Notes under the pieces: model-generated | Seen by the model: the letters and a program-made list of their open reading frames with translations, nothing else | What the model was told of the DNA's origin: nothing | The model's database searches: none | Program-made: the position numbers and the translations under genes | In this document: positions 41,985-51,338 of the stretch, piece by piece | How positions within the stretch are numbered: the first letter of the stretch is position 1 | Layout: each line of letters opens with the position of its first letter | NCBI GenBank assembly: GCA_047974565.1 | Contig: JBKECN010000034.1 | Location: 62,001 to 126,000 of the forward strand | DNA from: JBDIAG01 sp047974565 | GTDB taxonomy: Bacteria; Actinomycetota; Actinomycetes; Actinomycetales; CAWJMD01 | Direction: 5' to 3' | DNA length: 64,000 bases

Positions 41985-44900
41985 GTGCACGGGCCACGGG
42001 TGGAGATCGAGGTGATCGCCAGCCGTTTCGTCAACCAGGCGATGGCGCACAACCGGGTCGGTTTCGTCCAGCGGATCGGGATCCACCTGCCTGGGGCCCT
42101 CGACCCGGTGGAGCGGGTGCACGTACAGGCCGAACTGCGCGTGGACGAGACCGTGCTGTCCAGGCCGTGGCACACGGTGATCGAGGCTCTCGAACCGGGC
42201 CGTCCGTATTCCATCGACACTCCCCCGATCCGGTTGGATCCCGCCCAGATCAGTGCGTGGGAGGAGCAGACCGAGGCCGAGATCGTCGTGATGCTCACCC
42301 TCGAGGGCAGCGAGCCGGTCATCTCCTACACCCCGATCAGGGTGCTCGCCGCGAGTCAGTGGCTGATCGACGCCCAGGCACCGCTTCGGTCCATCGAGCT
42401 TCTCGCGGCCTTCGTCCAGCCGAACCACCCGGTGCTGGCCCCGCTGCTGGGCCGGATCGGGGACCGGTTGATGCGCACCACCAAGAACGCCTCACTCGAG
42501 GTGGTCAACGTGGACGCCAAGCGGGTCGACGCCATCGTGCGGGCGTTGTGCGAGGAGATCCAGGACGTGGGCATCGCCTACGCCGAACCGCCTGCCTCCT
42601 GGGGCTACGGGCAGAAGGTGAGGTCGGCGGGTGAGGTGCTGGAGCACCGGCTCGGCACCTGCCTGGACACCACCCTGCTGCTGGCGTCCGCGATGGAGGC
42701 CATCGGGGTCGCGCCGGTGCTGTGGCTCGCCCAGGGGCACGCCTTCGTGGGCTGGTGGCGTCAGCCCGGCCAAGCCCTGCCCGATGCGGTGAGCCTGCAG
42801 GTGACCTCGGCGGTCAACGCGGTGGACCTGGAGTTGGTCGGCGTGTTGGAGACGACCCTGCTCACCCGCGAGCGTCGTCCCCCGCGCGCCGTCTTCCGCC
42901 GGGCCACCCAACACCCTTTGGACACCTACCTGCGCACCGGAGCCGCCGACCTGATCGCCGTCGTGGATGTGGCGATGACCCGAACCCTCGGCCTGCTGCC
43001 GCTGCCTGCCCGGCACACCCGCCGCGACGGGGTGGTGGAGGTGGTCGAGTACCACCCGCCCGCACTGCCGGACCATCGACGGGCCGGGGTCGATGATCCC
43101 TCCACCCCTGCCGCGACCCGGCCCGCGGATGGCCGGGGCAATCGGGGGGCCGAGCCGGCCATCCCGCCGCCGCCGCGGGTGCAGGCCTGGAAGAACGCCC
43201 TGCTCGACCTCAGCCTGCGTAATCCGCTGCTCAACCTTGGTGGCCGGGCCACCCAACTCCCGTTGGTCCTGCCGCACGCCGGCCTGGGCCTGCTCACCGA
43301 CCTGCTGCAGGACGGCCAGCCCGCCCTGGTGCGTGCCGGCGACGACCTGGAGTGGGCGGTACTGGACGGTGCTCTGGGCCGGGCCCGGGCGCTGCCCGGG
43401 GACACGCTGCGGTCGATGCTCAGCCAGCACCGCACGGTGTTCTCCGATCTGGACCGGGTGAGGCATCAGTACGCGCTGGACCGGCTGCGGTACCGGGCCC
43501 GCACCGCCATCCAGGAGAGCGGAGCCAACCTGCTCACCCTCACTCTGGGACGCCTGGACTGGACGCTGGGAGATCGCGACCTGAGCGCTCCGTTGCTCAT
43601 CGCCCAGGTGGAACTCAAGGGTGCGGTGGGGCCGCCGCGACTGCTGCTGGACCCTGCCGGTGGAATCAGCCTCAACCTGTCGCTGCTGGAGAAGCTCCGG
43701 CACGAGTTCGGTTTCGCCGTCCCGGAGCTCGACGACCTGCCGCAGCGCCGGGACCGGGACGGAGTGGACGTGCCCGCGGTCCTGATGGCAGTCCGCACGG
43801 CGATCGCCGCTGCGGGGCTGCCGTTCAGGGTCGACGAGGAGGCCCGGCTGGCGATCATCGCCTTCACCGGCTACCTCCTGTGGCGGGATCTGGACGAGCA
43901 CTGGGCGACCTTTCTGCAACGCCCCTTGGTGCGTCATCTGGCCCTGACCCCGACGCTGTCGTTCCGCGCCCCGGCGCCGGATGGAGCCACACCGGTCGGG
44001 GACGACGCCGCCGCCGTCAGCGAGACCACCGATCCGCAGGGCGATCTGGTCCCGGCGGACGCCGATCTCGATGAGATCACCGCGGCCGCACCGATCCCCG
44101 CGGACGGCTCGCAGGCGCGCGCCATCGCAGCGGCCCGGGCGGGCACGTCCTTCGTCCTGGAGGGTCCTCCGGGGACCGGGAAGTCGCAGACCATCACCAA
44201 TCTCATCGCCGACCAGTTGGCCCACGGCAGAACGGTTCTCTTCGTGGCCGAGAAGGGCGCCGCACTCGATGTGGTACGCCGACGCCTCGAGGACGTGGGG
44301 CTGCTGCCCTTCACCTTGGATCTGCACGACGACCAGGCCCGGCCCACTCACGTGCGTCGCCAACTCAAGACGGCCCTGACTCTGCAGCCTCACCCCGACG
44401 AGCACGCCTACGCCGCGGCCGCCGGTGAGGTTGCCGCCTGCGCGGCGACGCTGCGCGACTATGCCCGGCGAGTGCATGAGCAGAATCCGGCCGGCCTATC
44501 CCTGTACTCGGCTCGTGAGCTCACTCTGGCGCGCGGGCACGGGCCGGCACTGAGTGTTCCGGTCACTGCGACAAGTGCCCGCGACACGGTGATCCGAGCT
44601 GTCCCGTCCTTGGCTCTTCTGGATGAACCCACCTGGAATGCGTGGGGTTTCGTCGGTGAGCCGCCGGCCGATCAGGTGCGCTGGCTGGCTCAGGTGCGGG
44701 CCTGTGACGAGGGGGTCAGCCTGCTCGCCGAGAAGACAAGCGCACCGTGCCGGCAGGTGCTGGACACGGCCCGCTCCCCTGGCGAGCTGGGTGCCCTGGC
44801 CGAGTTGCTCCGCCCGGACTCCCCCGACCCGCACCTGCTGCGCGAGGCGGGTCGGTCCCGGTGGAACTCCGCGCACGGCACACTCACCGAACGGACGCAG

Positions 44901-47900
44901 GAGCTGGTGGGGTCGGCCGATCTCGGTCCGTTCGATGCGACGGTGATCCACGCCGACCTGGACCAGACCCGCCGTCAGTTGCGGGAGGCCGGCGAGTCAT
45001 TCTTCATCGGACGCAAGGCTCGGCTGCTGCGGGCGGCCGGGCCGGTCCTGGGACACGTCCGCCCTGGCGCCCACATCGACCCCCGGAGCCTGCCGGAGCA
45101 GGTCGAGGCGGTCCTGGTGGCAGCCCGCGAACATCACGCCGTGCTGTCGCAGTGGCAACAACTCCCGGGCCTGGGCGATCTCTCCCCCGAGCTCAACCTG
45201 TTGACCGAGCAGGGTCGTCAGGGACTGTGGGATCGGGTGGGTCTGCTGGCACATCGGGCCGAGTTGCTGGCCGGGCTCTCCCCAGAGGCCGAGCGAACCC
45301 TGATCAGCGCCCACCGTGCCGGGGTGGCGATCACCGAAACCGAGTACCACCAGGCACAGTCCGTGCGAACGGCGCTCACCGCGGTTCTGGACGGAGTCGG
45401 GGGCGACCTCCCAGCGCTGCACGCATGGCTGGACGAATGCGCCGGTTCCGCGGGAGATGTGGCGGACCGGGCGGCTGGCAAACCCGGCGCGGGCACCGGC
45501 AGCAGCGAAGTCGCCGAGTCCACGCCCGCCGGGGCGGGCCTGCTGCGGATCTGGCAGCGGACCACCGAGCAGCGAACCGCAGATCTGGCGACGGCGAGCA
45601 GGTTGCATCGCTGGTGCGAGGCGGTGGCAGCACTGAGCACCCTGAGGGTCGAGGCCCCGCAGGCCCGGTGGGCGCTGCTCACCGGCGCCGTGCCAGCCCA
45701 CGACGCCGTGGCCGCTTTCGAGCGAGGACTGGCCCGGGAGAGCCTCACTGAGCGCCTCGAGACGGGTTCCTTTGCGATCTTCAATTCCGAGGTGCACGAC
45801 CGCACCGTGAGTCGCTTCGTGCGCGCCTCGCAGGAGTTGCGCGACACCCTGGACACGGTGCTGCCGGCGACGGTGGTGCGGCGCCGACCCTTCACTCCCG
45901 GCAGACTGGTCGGGCGGGCAGCCCGCCTGGAGCGTGAAGTCAACCGCGGCAGAGGCGGATTGAGCGTCCGTCAGCTGATCCAGACGTACGGCTCGGTGAT
46001 CGCCGAGGTCACCCCGTGCGTGCTGGTCAGCCCGGACTCACTCGCCCGCTTCGTCCCGCCGGACGCCATGCCCTTCGACCTGGTGGTCTTCGACGAGGCG
46101 TCCCAGATCACCGTGGCCGATGCGATCGGAGCCCTGGGCCGGGCCGATGCGGCGGTGGTGGCCGGCGACTCCAAGCAGCTGCCACCGACCGCCTTCGGCT
46201 CCCCATCCGCCGGGTCGGACGAGATCGACGACCCGGCAGCGGATTTCATGGTCGTACCGGATGAGGAGTCCATCCTCTCCGAGGCGGTCCAGTCCGGCCT
46301 GCCACGACTGTGGCTCACCTGGCATTACCGCAGCCGGGACGAGGCGCTCATCGCCTTCAGCAATGAGCACTACTACGAGGGTCGGCTGCTCTCGTTCCCC
46401 GGGGTGCCAGGGCGCGGCCACGACACGGGCGTATCCCTGACCCAGGTGCCCGGCCGGTTCATTCGCTCAGCCGAGAACGAGGGCACGCTTCGCACGAATC
46501 CCGTCGAGGCTGCGGCTGTCGTGGCGGAGGTGCTGCGGCGGTGGCGGACGCAGGAACGCTTGTTGGGTGTGGTCACCTTCAACCTTCAGCAGCGGGACCT
46601 GATCGAGCGGATGCTGGCCGAGGCGGGCGAGCCCGGGGTGGCCGAGTCGCTGCGGGACCGTCATGACGGACTGTTCGTGAAGAACCTGGAGAACGTCCAA
46701 GGCGATGAGCGGGACGTGATCATCTTCTCGACCGGATTCTCCGCCAACGATGCCGGGATCCTGCCGCTGAATTTCGGTCCGTTGAACAGAGTCGGCGGTG
46801 AGCGTCGACTCAATGTGGCGGTCACCCGTGCCCGACGCCGGGTGATGGTCTTCTCCTCGTTCGCACCCCAGGACCTGCGGGCCGACCAGACCTCGTCGCT
46901 GGGGATCAAGCACCTGCGGGCCTACCTGGACGCTGCCGCGGATGGGCAGCTCCCCCAGAGCACAGGCACGCTCACGGTCGACCGACACCGCGACGAGTTG
47001 GCCGCAGCGATGCGCGAGCGCGGCTGGCAGGTCCGAACCGGGTTGGGAATGAGCGACTTCCAGCTCGACCTGACCGTGGCGGGCACACCGGGTGAGGCAG
47101 CCGACGGCGAGCTCACCCCACACCTGGCGGTGCTGCTGGACTCTCCCGCCTGGGCGCGTCGCCTGACCACCAATGACCGGGACGGCCTACCGATCACCGT
47201 GCTGCATCACCAGCTGGGCTGGCCCGGGGTGGCTCGGGTGTGGCTCCCGGACTGGATCGCCGACCCGCACCGAGTGCTGCAGGGGCTGGACGCGATCGCG
47301 CACCAGGCCCGGACCCAGGTACACAGCCGGGGCGGCAGCACCGTCTCGTGGACAAGCGCACACGCCGAGCCGGTGTCGTCGATGGACTGCTCCGCGGCGG
47401 ACCCGGCAGCCGTGGGCGTGCAGGGTTCCGTCGATGCCGAGCCGCCCGCGCAGTCCGGCGCTGGCACCGATCCACTCCCGTCGGCCAGCCCCTCCCAGGG
47501 GGCGTCCGCCGAAGTGGACAGCTCCGCGGTACCCGCACCCGTCACAGTCCCGCACGACAACGACCCGCTCGGTCTGTCCCGCGGGCCGGTGAGCGCTCGC
47601 GAGGACTTCGCGCCCTTCGAGGTGACCCTTCGAGGCCGGGCCGCAGACCTGGACGCTCTGACCATCGCGATCCGGATCGCGCCCGTGGCCGAGCTGATGC
47701 GGGAGATCGTCGAACGGGAGGGACCGATCAGCGTGCCGCGCCTGGCCCGCTACGTGGTCCGCTGCCACGGAGTCAGTCGGCTCACCGACGTGCGCCTGAG
47801 CGCCCTGCGGGCTGTGGTTCCGGCGGATCTGCGGCGGGACTCGCACGACGGATTCGTCTGGCCTGACTCGCGTGACCCCTTGCGCTGGAATGGGTATCGG

Positions 47901-48146
47901 GCAAGTGAGGATCTGAAGGAGCGTCCGCTGGAGGACGTCGCGGTGATCGAGATCGCCAATGCCGCCGCCGATCTGACCCGCAGCGCGCTGGGCATCGACG
48001 TCGAGGACCTGTTGCGCGAACTGGTGCGGGTATTCGGTGGCACCCGGGTGACGCCCAACTCGCGCCCGCGCTTGGAGCAGGGCGTCGACCTCGCGGTGCA
48101 GAACCAGCGGATCCGCATCGCCGCCGGAATCGCGTCCCCGATCTAG
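41985..48146 (+). CDS. DUF4011 - SF1 helicase - nuclease - DUF3320 giant protein (putative antiphage)
   Basis: A 2053-residue protein from GTG 41985. Order seen: beta-rich N-terminus; transglutaminase/cysteine-peptidase-like core with Cys in HRLGTCLDTTLLLASAMEA (about 225) and His in LAQGHAFVGWW; DUF4011 from VQAWKNALLDLSLRNPLLNL (about 400); helicase Walker A LEGPPGTGKSQTITNLIA (about 724), motif II VVFDEASQITVADA (about 1365), GDSKQLPPTAFG, late motifs VQGDERDVIIFSTGFS and LNVAVTRARRRVMVFS; a PD-(D/E)XK Vsr-like nuclease GMSDFQLDLTV...LAVLLDSP (about 1687-1715); a C-terminal DUF3320 domain. From memory, DUF4011-helicase-Vsr proteins are among predicted antiphage systems. Apparently a stand-alone gene. 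Confidence 0.9.
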   Translation: MHGPRVEIEVIASRFVNQAMAHNRVGFVQRIGIHLPGALDPVERVHVQAELRVDETVLSRPWHTVIEALEPGRPYSIDTPPIRLDPAQISAWEEQTEAEIVVMLTLEGSEPVISYTPIRVLAASQWLIDAQAPLRSIELLAAFVQPNHPVLAPLLGRIGDRLMRTTKNASLEVVNVDAKRVDAIVRALCEEIQDVGIAYAEPPASWGYGQKVRSAGEVLEHRLGTCLDTTLLLASAMEAIGVAPVLWLAQGHAFVGWWRQPGQALPDAVSLQVTSAVNAVDLELVGVLETTLLTRERRPPRAVFRRATQHPLDTYLRTGAADLIAVVDVAMTRTLGLLPLPARHTRRDGVVEVVEYHPPALPDHRRAGVDDPSTPAATRPADGRGNRGAEPAIPPPPRVQAWKNALLDLSLRNPLLNLGGRATQLPLVLPHAGLGLLTDLLQDGQPALVRAGDDLEWAVLDGALGRARALPGDTLRSMLSQHRTVFSDLDRVRHQYALDRLRYRARTAIQESGANLLTLTLGRLDWTLGDRDLSAPLLIAQVELKGAVGPPRLLLDPAGGISLNLSLLEKLRHEFGFAVPELDDLPQRRDRDGVDVPAVLMAVRTAIAAAGLPFRVDEEARLAIIAFTGYLLWRDLDEHWATFLQRPLVRHLALTPTLSFRAPAPDGATPVGDDAAAVSETTDPQGDLVPADADLDEITAAAPIPADGSQARAIAAARAGTSFVLEGPPGTGKSQTITNLIADQLAHGRTVLFVAEKGAALDVVRRRLEDVGLLPFTLDLHDDQARPTHVRRQLKTALTLQPHPDEHAYAAAAGEVAACAATLRDYARRVHEQNPAGLSLYSARELTLARGHGPALSVPVTATSARDTVIRAVPSLALLDEPTWNAWGFVGEPPADQVRWLAQVRACDEGVSLLAEKTSAPCRQVLDTARSPGELGALAELLRPDSPDPHLLREAGRSRWNSAHGTLTERTQELVGSADLGPFDATVIHADLDQTRRQLREAGESFFIGRKARLLRAAGPVLGHVRPGAHIDPRSLPEQVEAVLVAAREHHAVLSQWQQLPGLGDLSPELNLLTEQGRQGLWDRVGLLAHRAELLAGLSPEAERTLISAHRAGVAITETEYHQAQSVRTALTAVLDGVGGDLPALHAWLDECAGSAGDVADRAAGKPGAGTGSSEVAESTPAGAGLLRIWQRTTEQRTADLATASRLHRWCEAVAALSTLRVEAPQARWALLTGAVPAHDAVAAFERGLARESLTERLETGSFAIFNSEVHDRTVSRFVRASQELRDTLDTVLPATVVRRRPFTPGRLVGRAARLEREVNRGRGGLSVRQLIQTYGSVIAEVTPCVLVSPDSLARFVPPDAMPFDLVVFDEASQITVADAIGALGRADAAVVAGDSKQLPPTAFGSPSAGSDEIDDPAADFMVVPDEESILSEAVQSGLPRLWLTWHYRSRDEALIAFSNEHYYEGRLLSFPGVPGRGHDTGVSLTQVPGRFIRSAENEGTLRTNPVEAAAVVAEVLRRWRTQERLLGVVTFNLQQRDLIERMLAEAGEPGVAESLRDRHDGLFVKNLENVQGDERDVIIFSTGFSANDAGILPLNFGPLNRVGGERRLNVAVTRARRRVMVFSSFAPQDLRADQTSSLGIKHLRAYLDAAADGQLPQSTGTLTVDRHRDELAAAMRERGWQVRTGLGMSDFQLDLTVAGTPGEAADGELTPHLAVLLDSPAWARRLTTNDRDGLPITVLHHQLGWPGVARVWLPDWIADPHRVLQGLDAIAHQARTQVHSRGGSTVSWTSAHAEPVSSMDCSAADPAAVGVQGSVDAEPPAQSGAGTDPLPSASPSQGASAEVDSSAVPAPVTVPHDNDPLGLSRGPVSAREDFAPFEVTLRGRAADLDALTIAIRIAPVAELMREIVEREGPISVPRLARYVVRCHGVSRLTDVRLSALRAVVPADLRRDSHDGFVWPDSRDPLRWNGYRASEDLKERPLEDVAVIEIANAAADLTRSALGIDVEDLLRELVRVFGGTRVTPNSRPRLEQGVDLAVQNQRIRIAAGIASPI

Positions 48147-48214
48147 GGCGTGTGCGACAGGGACCCAGGCCTCGGTGCGGCAGGACGGGAGCGCAGCACA
48201 CAGGCATGGCCCGA

Positions 48215-49516
48215 TCAACCCCCGTCGGCGTCCCGGTCCCCGCGGCGGCGCAGCAGTCTGGCCTCGGCCGGGTGCGGTTCGCACTCCAATGCCCGCGCGG
48301 TTGCCGCCGCCGCCTCCTCGTGCCGGTCGAGCCGGGAGAGCAACTCGGCCCTGGCTGCCCACAGATAGTGATACCCCGCCAGCGTCCCCTCGGCGACGAG
48401 GTCGTCCAGCTCGGCCAGGCCGGCAGCGGGACCGTCCAGGTATGACACGGCCACGGCGCGGTTGAGCCGAACCACCGGGGAGGGGTCCACCAGCGAAAGC
48501 ACCTCGTACAACCGGACGATGCGGCGCCACGCAGTGTCCTGCCAGGACGGTGCGCAGCTGTGCTGGGCGGCGATCGCCGCCTCGATCTGGAACGGACCGA
48601 GGCGTCGTTGCCGGGAGGCCTGCGCGAGTAGGCGGACCCCCTCGGCGATGAGTCCCTGATCCCATCGCGAGCGGTCCTGCTGTTCCATCAGGACGACCTC
48701 GCCGTGCGGGTCCAGCCGGGCGGGACGCCGGGCGTCGACGAAGGCCATCAGAGCGGCCAAGCCCAGCGCTTCGGGGTCGGCGGGGGCCACCCGGCGCACC
48801 AGGGTGACCAACCACCGGGCCTCGTCGCACAGGTCGCCCCGTACGAGGTCGGCGCCATGGTCGGCGCTGTTCGCATGGCCCACCGTGAACGTGGAGTAGA
48901 TACAGGTCAGGACCGTGTCGAGACGCTCACACCAATGCTCGGCGTCCGGGATGGCGAAGGGCACCCGGGCCGCGGTGACCTTCGCCTTGGCCCGGGTGAG
49001 CCGGCGAGTCATCGTGTCCTGGCTGACCAGCAGCACCCGGGCTATCTGGGCACTGGACAGGCCATTGACGTACCGCAGCATGAGCGCCACCTGGGCCTGC
49101 GAGGACAGCGCCGGGTGGCAGCAGCCGAACAGCAGGGCCAGGTGATCGGTGACCGGATCGTCCCGGTGACGCTCGCCGTCCGGCCCGGCGTCCCAGGCGG
49201 TCTCCTCCTGCGCCAGCACGGGCACCCGGGTGGCGAATCGTTCGGCCCGGCGGAGCCTGTCCACCGCGCGTCGGTGGGCCACCGTCCACAACCATCCGCC
49301 GGGATTGGCCGGTGCGCTGCTTCCCCACGTGGCGACCGCCTCGACGAAGGCCTCCCCGGCGCACTCCTCCGCCAGGCTGAGATCCCCGGTGCGCCGGACC
49401 AGCCTGGCCACCAGCAGAGGCCATTGCTCGCCGAACACCGCAGCGACCGGAGAGTCCCGGGCGCTGCGGTGCTCAGTGCTCATGGCCTCGCTCATACCGT
49501 CCGGCTCATCGGGCAT
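48215..49516 (-). CDS. ECF sigma factor of the DUF6596/ECF42 type
   Basis: A 433-residue protein. Region 2: PLLVARLVRRTGDLSLAEE, GGWLWTVAHRRAVDRLRR; region 4: LALMLRYVNGL-type segment with LSSAQIARVLLVSQDTMTRRL. A long C-terminal DUF6596/TPR-like extension follows (LLFGCCHPALS, DEARWLVTLVRRVAPADPEALG, LEALYEVLS-like and VRLNRAVAVSYLDG). ECF42 members lack a classical anti-sigma factor and are encoded next to DGPF proteins, as here. Start ATG 49516 is uncertain: inner ATGs at 49495 and 49483 are possible. Confidence 0.92.
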   Translation of the reverse strand: MPDEPDGMSEAMSTEHRSARDSPVAAVFGEQWPLLVARLVRRTGDLSLAEECAGEAFVEAVATWGSSAPANPGGWLWTVAHRRAVDRLRRAERFATRVPVLAQEETAWDAGPDGERHRDDPVTDHLALLFGCCHPALSSQAQVALMLRYVNGLSSAQIARVLLVSQDTMTRRLTRAKAKVTAARVPFAIPDAEHWCERLDTVLTCIYSTFTVGHANSADHGADLVRGDLCDEARWLVTLVRRVAPADPEALGLAALMAFVDARRPARLDPHGEVVLMEQQDRSRWDQGLIAEGVRLLAQASRQRRLGPFQIEAAIAAQHSCAPSWQDTAWRRIVRLYEVLSLVDPSPVVRLNRAVAVSYLDGPAAGLAELDDLVAEGTLAGYHYLWAARAELLSRLDRHEEAAAATARALECEPHPAEARLLRRRGDRDADGG

Positions 49517-49573
49517 GCCCTCGCCGGCATCGTTTTCGTCCCGGCCGGCTGCCCGGTCGGCTCGGCAACCAGG

Positions 49574-49942
49574 TCAGGCACCGGCCGGGGCATTGTCGAA
49601 GACCATCGCGGGGCGCACCTCGACGAGCCCGTAGGTCGAACCGGGCGAGCGTTCGGCCCAGGCGAGCGCGGCGTCTAGATCGGCCACGTCCAGCAGGTGG
49701 AAGCCGCCCAGGACCTCCTTGGTCTCGGCGAAGGGGCCGTCGGTGAGTTGCGTCGACCCCGACCGCCGGGTCACCGTCGTCGCGGTGCCGACCGGGGCGA
49801 GCGCCTCGCCCGCGATGTGCACCCCTGCCTCACGCACGGTCCGCTCGAACTCCATCCAGGCGGCGAACTCGGCGGCTCCCTCCGGGCTGTCCGGGGCCGG
49901 ATGGTCGGAGGGAACGCTCCAATACTGCAGCAGGTATTTCAT
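49574..49942 (-). CDS. YCII-related DGPF-domain protein, partner of the ECF sigma factor
   Basis: A 122-residue protein with MKYLLQYWSVPS, GGSTQLTDGPFAETKEVLGGF-type core (QLTDGPFAETKEVLGGFHL), and LDAALAWAERSP. The DGPF motif defines the family that pairs with ECF42 sigma factors; these proteins are typical targets of the sigma factor. It lies upstream of, and co-directional with, the sigma gene, 57 bp apart. Biochemical role unknown. Confidence 0.92.
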   Translation of the reverse strand: MKYLLQYWSVPSDHPAPDSPEGAAEFAAWMEFERTVREAGVHIAGEALAPVGTATTVTRRSGSTQLTDGPFAETKEVLGGFHLLDVADLDAALAWAERSPGSTYGLVEVRPAMVFDNAPAGA

Positions 49943-50099
49943 GGTCGTCTCCTTGCCAGGTGCGGCGGCCCGGTGCCGCCGTCATCTGTGCTGTCGAACG
50001 GGGGGCGCCCATCCGGACACCCGTGGACGAACATTGTCTGCCCATCGGCTGAGCACCCGCCATCAAGCGCGCTGCCTGCCGAAGGTCTGGCACCGCGGA

Positions 50100-51335
50100 T
50101 CAGCTCAGCCGGTCGACCCAGGCGCGAGCACTGGCGTCGGTGAGCGAGGCCACCTGGTCGACGATCGCCCGTAGCCGGGCAGAGTCGTCCGCGGCTGCGG
50201 CGTAGTCGGCCGCCAAGGCCGGGGTCAGGTCACGTCCCTGTCGGTCGACCAGACGAGATACCAGCCGGTGCAACAGGTCTCGTTCCTGCGCATAGCCTGT
50301 CTGCCGGTTCGCCGCAGACATCATGAACAGCGCCGCCACGCCCTTGAGCACCGCGATCTCCACCCTGGTCCGGGCCGGGACGACGAGCTCGGCCCGATAG
50401 CGACCCAGCGGCTCCTGCCCGTAGCGGGCCCGGGTGGCCTGGCTGGCCATCGAGGCGAATCTGCCGATGAGCTCACTGGTCATGTTCTTCAGGCCGGCCT
50501 GGTCGGCCCGGGACCCCGAGTACGAATGAACCACATAGTCCAGGGCCCACAGCCGATCGAGGGCTTCGTGCAGGACGGCCTCGTCGTCGTCGGGCAGGTA
50601 CCACTCGATGGTGCGAGCGACCACGCCGTCGCGCACCGCCGGATCGGCGAGAGTGGCCGGATCGAGCCAGCCACCGACGATGGCGTCCTCCACGTCGTGC
50701 ACGCTGTAGGCGATGTCGTCGGCCAGATCCATCACCTGGGCCTCCAGGCAACGGCTCCCCGGCCCCCGGCCCTGCCGGGCCCAGGCGGCCACCGGGGCGT
50801 CGTCGTCGTAGTAGCCGAACTTGCGGGCGTCGCTGCCGGCCGGGTGATCGCCTCGCCCCCAGGGGTACTTCAGGCAGGCGTCGATGCTTGCCCGGGTGAG
50901 GTTGAGACCGGCGCTGGAGCCATCGGCCCGGACCACCTTGGGTTCCAGGCGGGTGAGCAGTCGCAGCGATTGTGCGTTCCCCTCGAAGCCTCCGTGCTCG
51001 GCCATCACCTCGGCCAGCGCCGTCTCGCCATTGTGCCCGAACGGCGGATGGCCCAGATCATGTGCCAGACAGGCGGTGTCGACGACATCGGGGTCACAGC
51101 CGAGGGTGGTGGCCAGCTCCCGCCCGACCTGTGCCACCTCGATGCTATGGGTGAGCCGGGTGCGGGAGAAGTCGTCGTGGCCGGCACCCACCACCTGGGT
51201 CTTCCCACCGAGCCGGCGCAACGCGGCCGAGTGCAGCACCCGGGCCCGATCACGGGCGAAGTCACCCCGGGCCGAGGACTTGGCTGCCTCGCTGGCGACT
51301 CGCTGCCGATCCTGTGGGCCGTAGAGCTCGTCCAT
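50100..51335 (-). CDS. dgt: dGTP triphosphohydrolase-like protein
   Basis: A 411-residue HD-domain enzyme hydrolysing dNTPs to nucleosides and triphosphate. HD residues: TRLTHSIEVAQVGREL (H), CLAHDLGHPPFGHNGE (HD) and DLADDIAYSVHDVEDA (D). The N-terminal FARDRARVLHSAALRRLGGKTQV is characteristic. Controls nucleotide pools; it follows dusB by 3 bases, a common actinobacterial order. Confidence 0.95.
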   Translation of the reverse strand: MDELYGPQDRQRVASEAAKSSARGDFARDRARVLHSAALRRLGGKTQVVGAGHDDFSRTRLTHSIEVAQVGRELATTLGCDPDVVDTACLAHDLGHPPFGHNGETALAEVMAEHGGFEGNAQSLRLLTRLEPKVVRADGSSAGLNLTRASIDACLKYPWGRGDHPAGSDARKFGYYDDDAPVAAWARQGRGPGSRCLEAQVMDLADDIAYSVHDVEDAIVGGWLDPATLADPAVRDGVVARTIEWYLPDDDEAVLHEALDRLWALDYVVHSYSGSRADQAGLKNMTSELIGRFASMASQATRARYGQEPLGRYRAELVVPARTRVEIAVLKGVAALFMMSAANRQTGYAQERDLLHRLVSRLVDRQGRDLTPALAADYAAAADDSARLRAIVDQVASLTDASARAWVDRLS

Positions 51336-51338
51336 CCC

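Noticed and set aside
42492..44477. 661-codon open frame on the minus strand inside the helicase gene
   Set aside because: Composition (Gln/Arg/Gly-rich, no motifs) is that of an antisense shadow; the plus strand encodes clear DUF4011 and helicase motifs.
47187..48830. 547-codon minus-strand frame spanning the helicase 3' end and the sigma-factor 3' end
   Set aside because: Arg/Pro/Gly-rich with no family features, overlapping two well supported genes.
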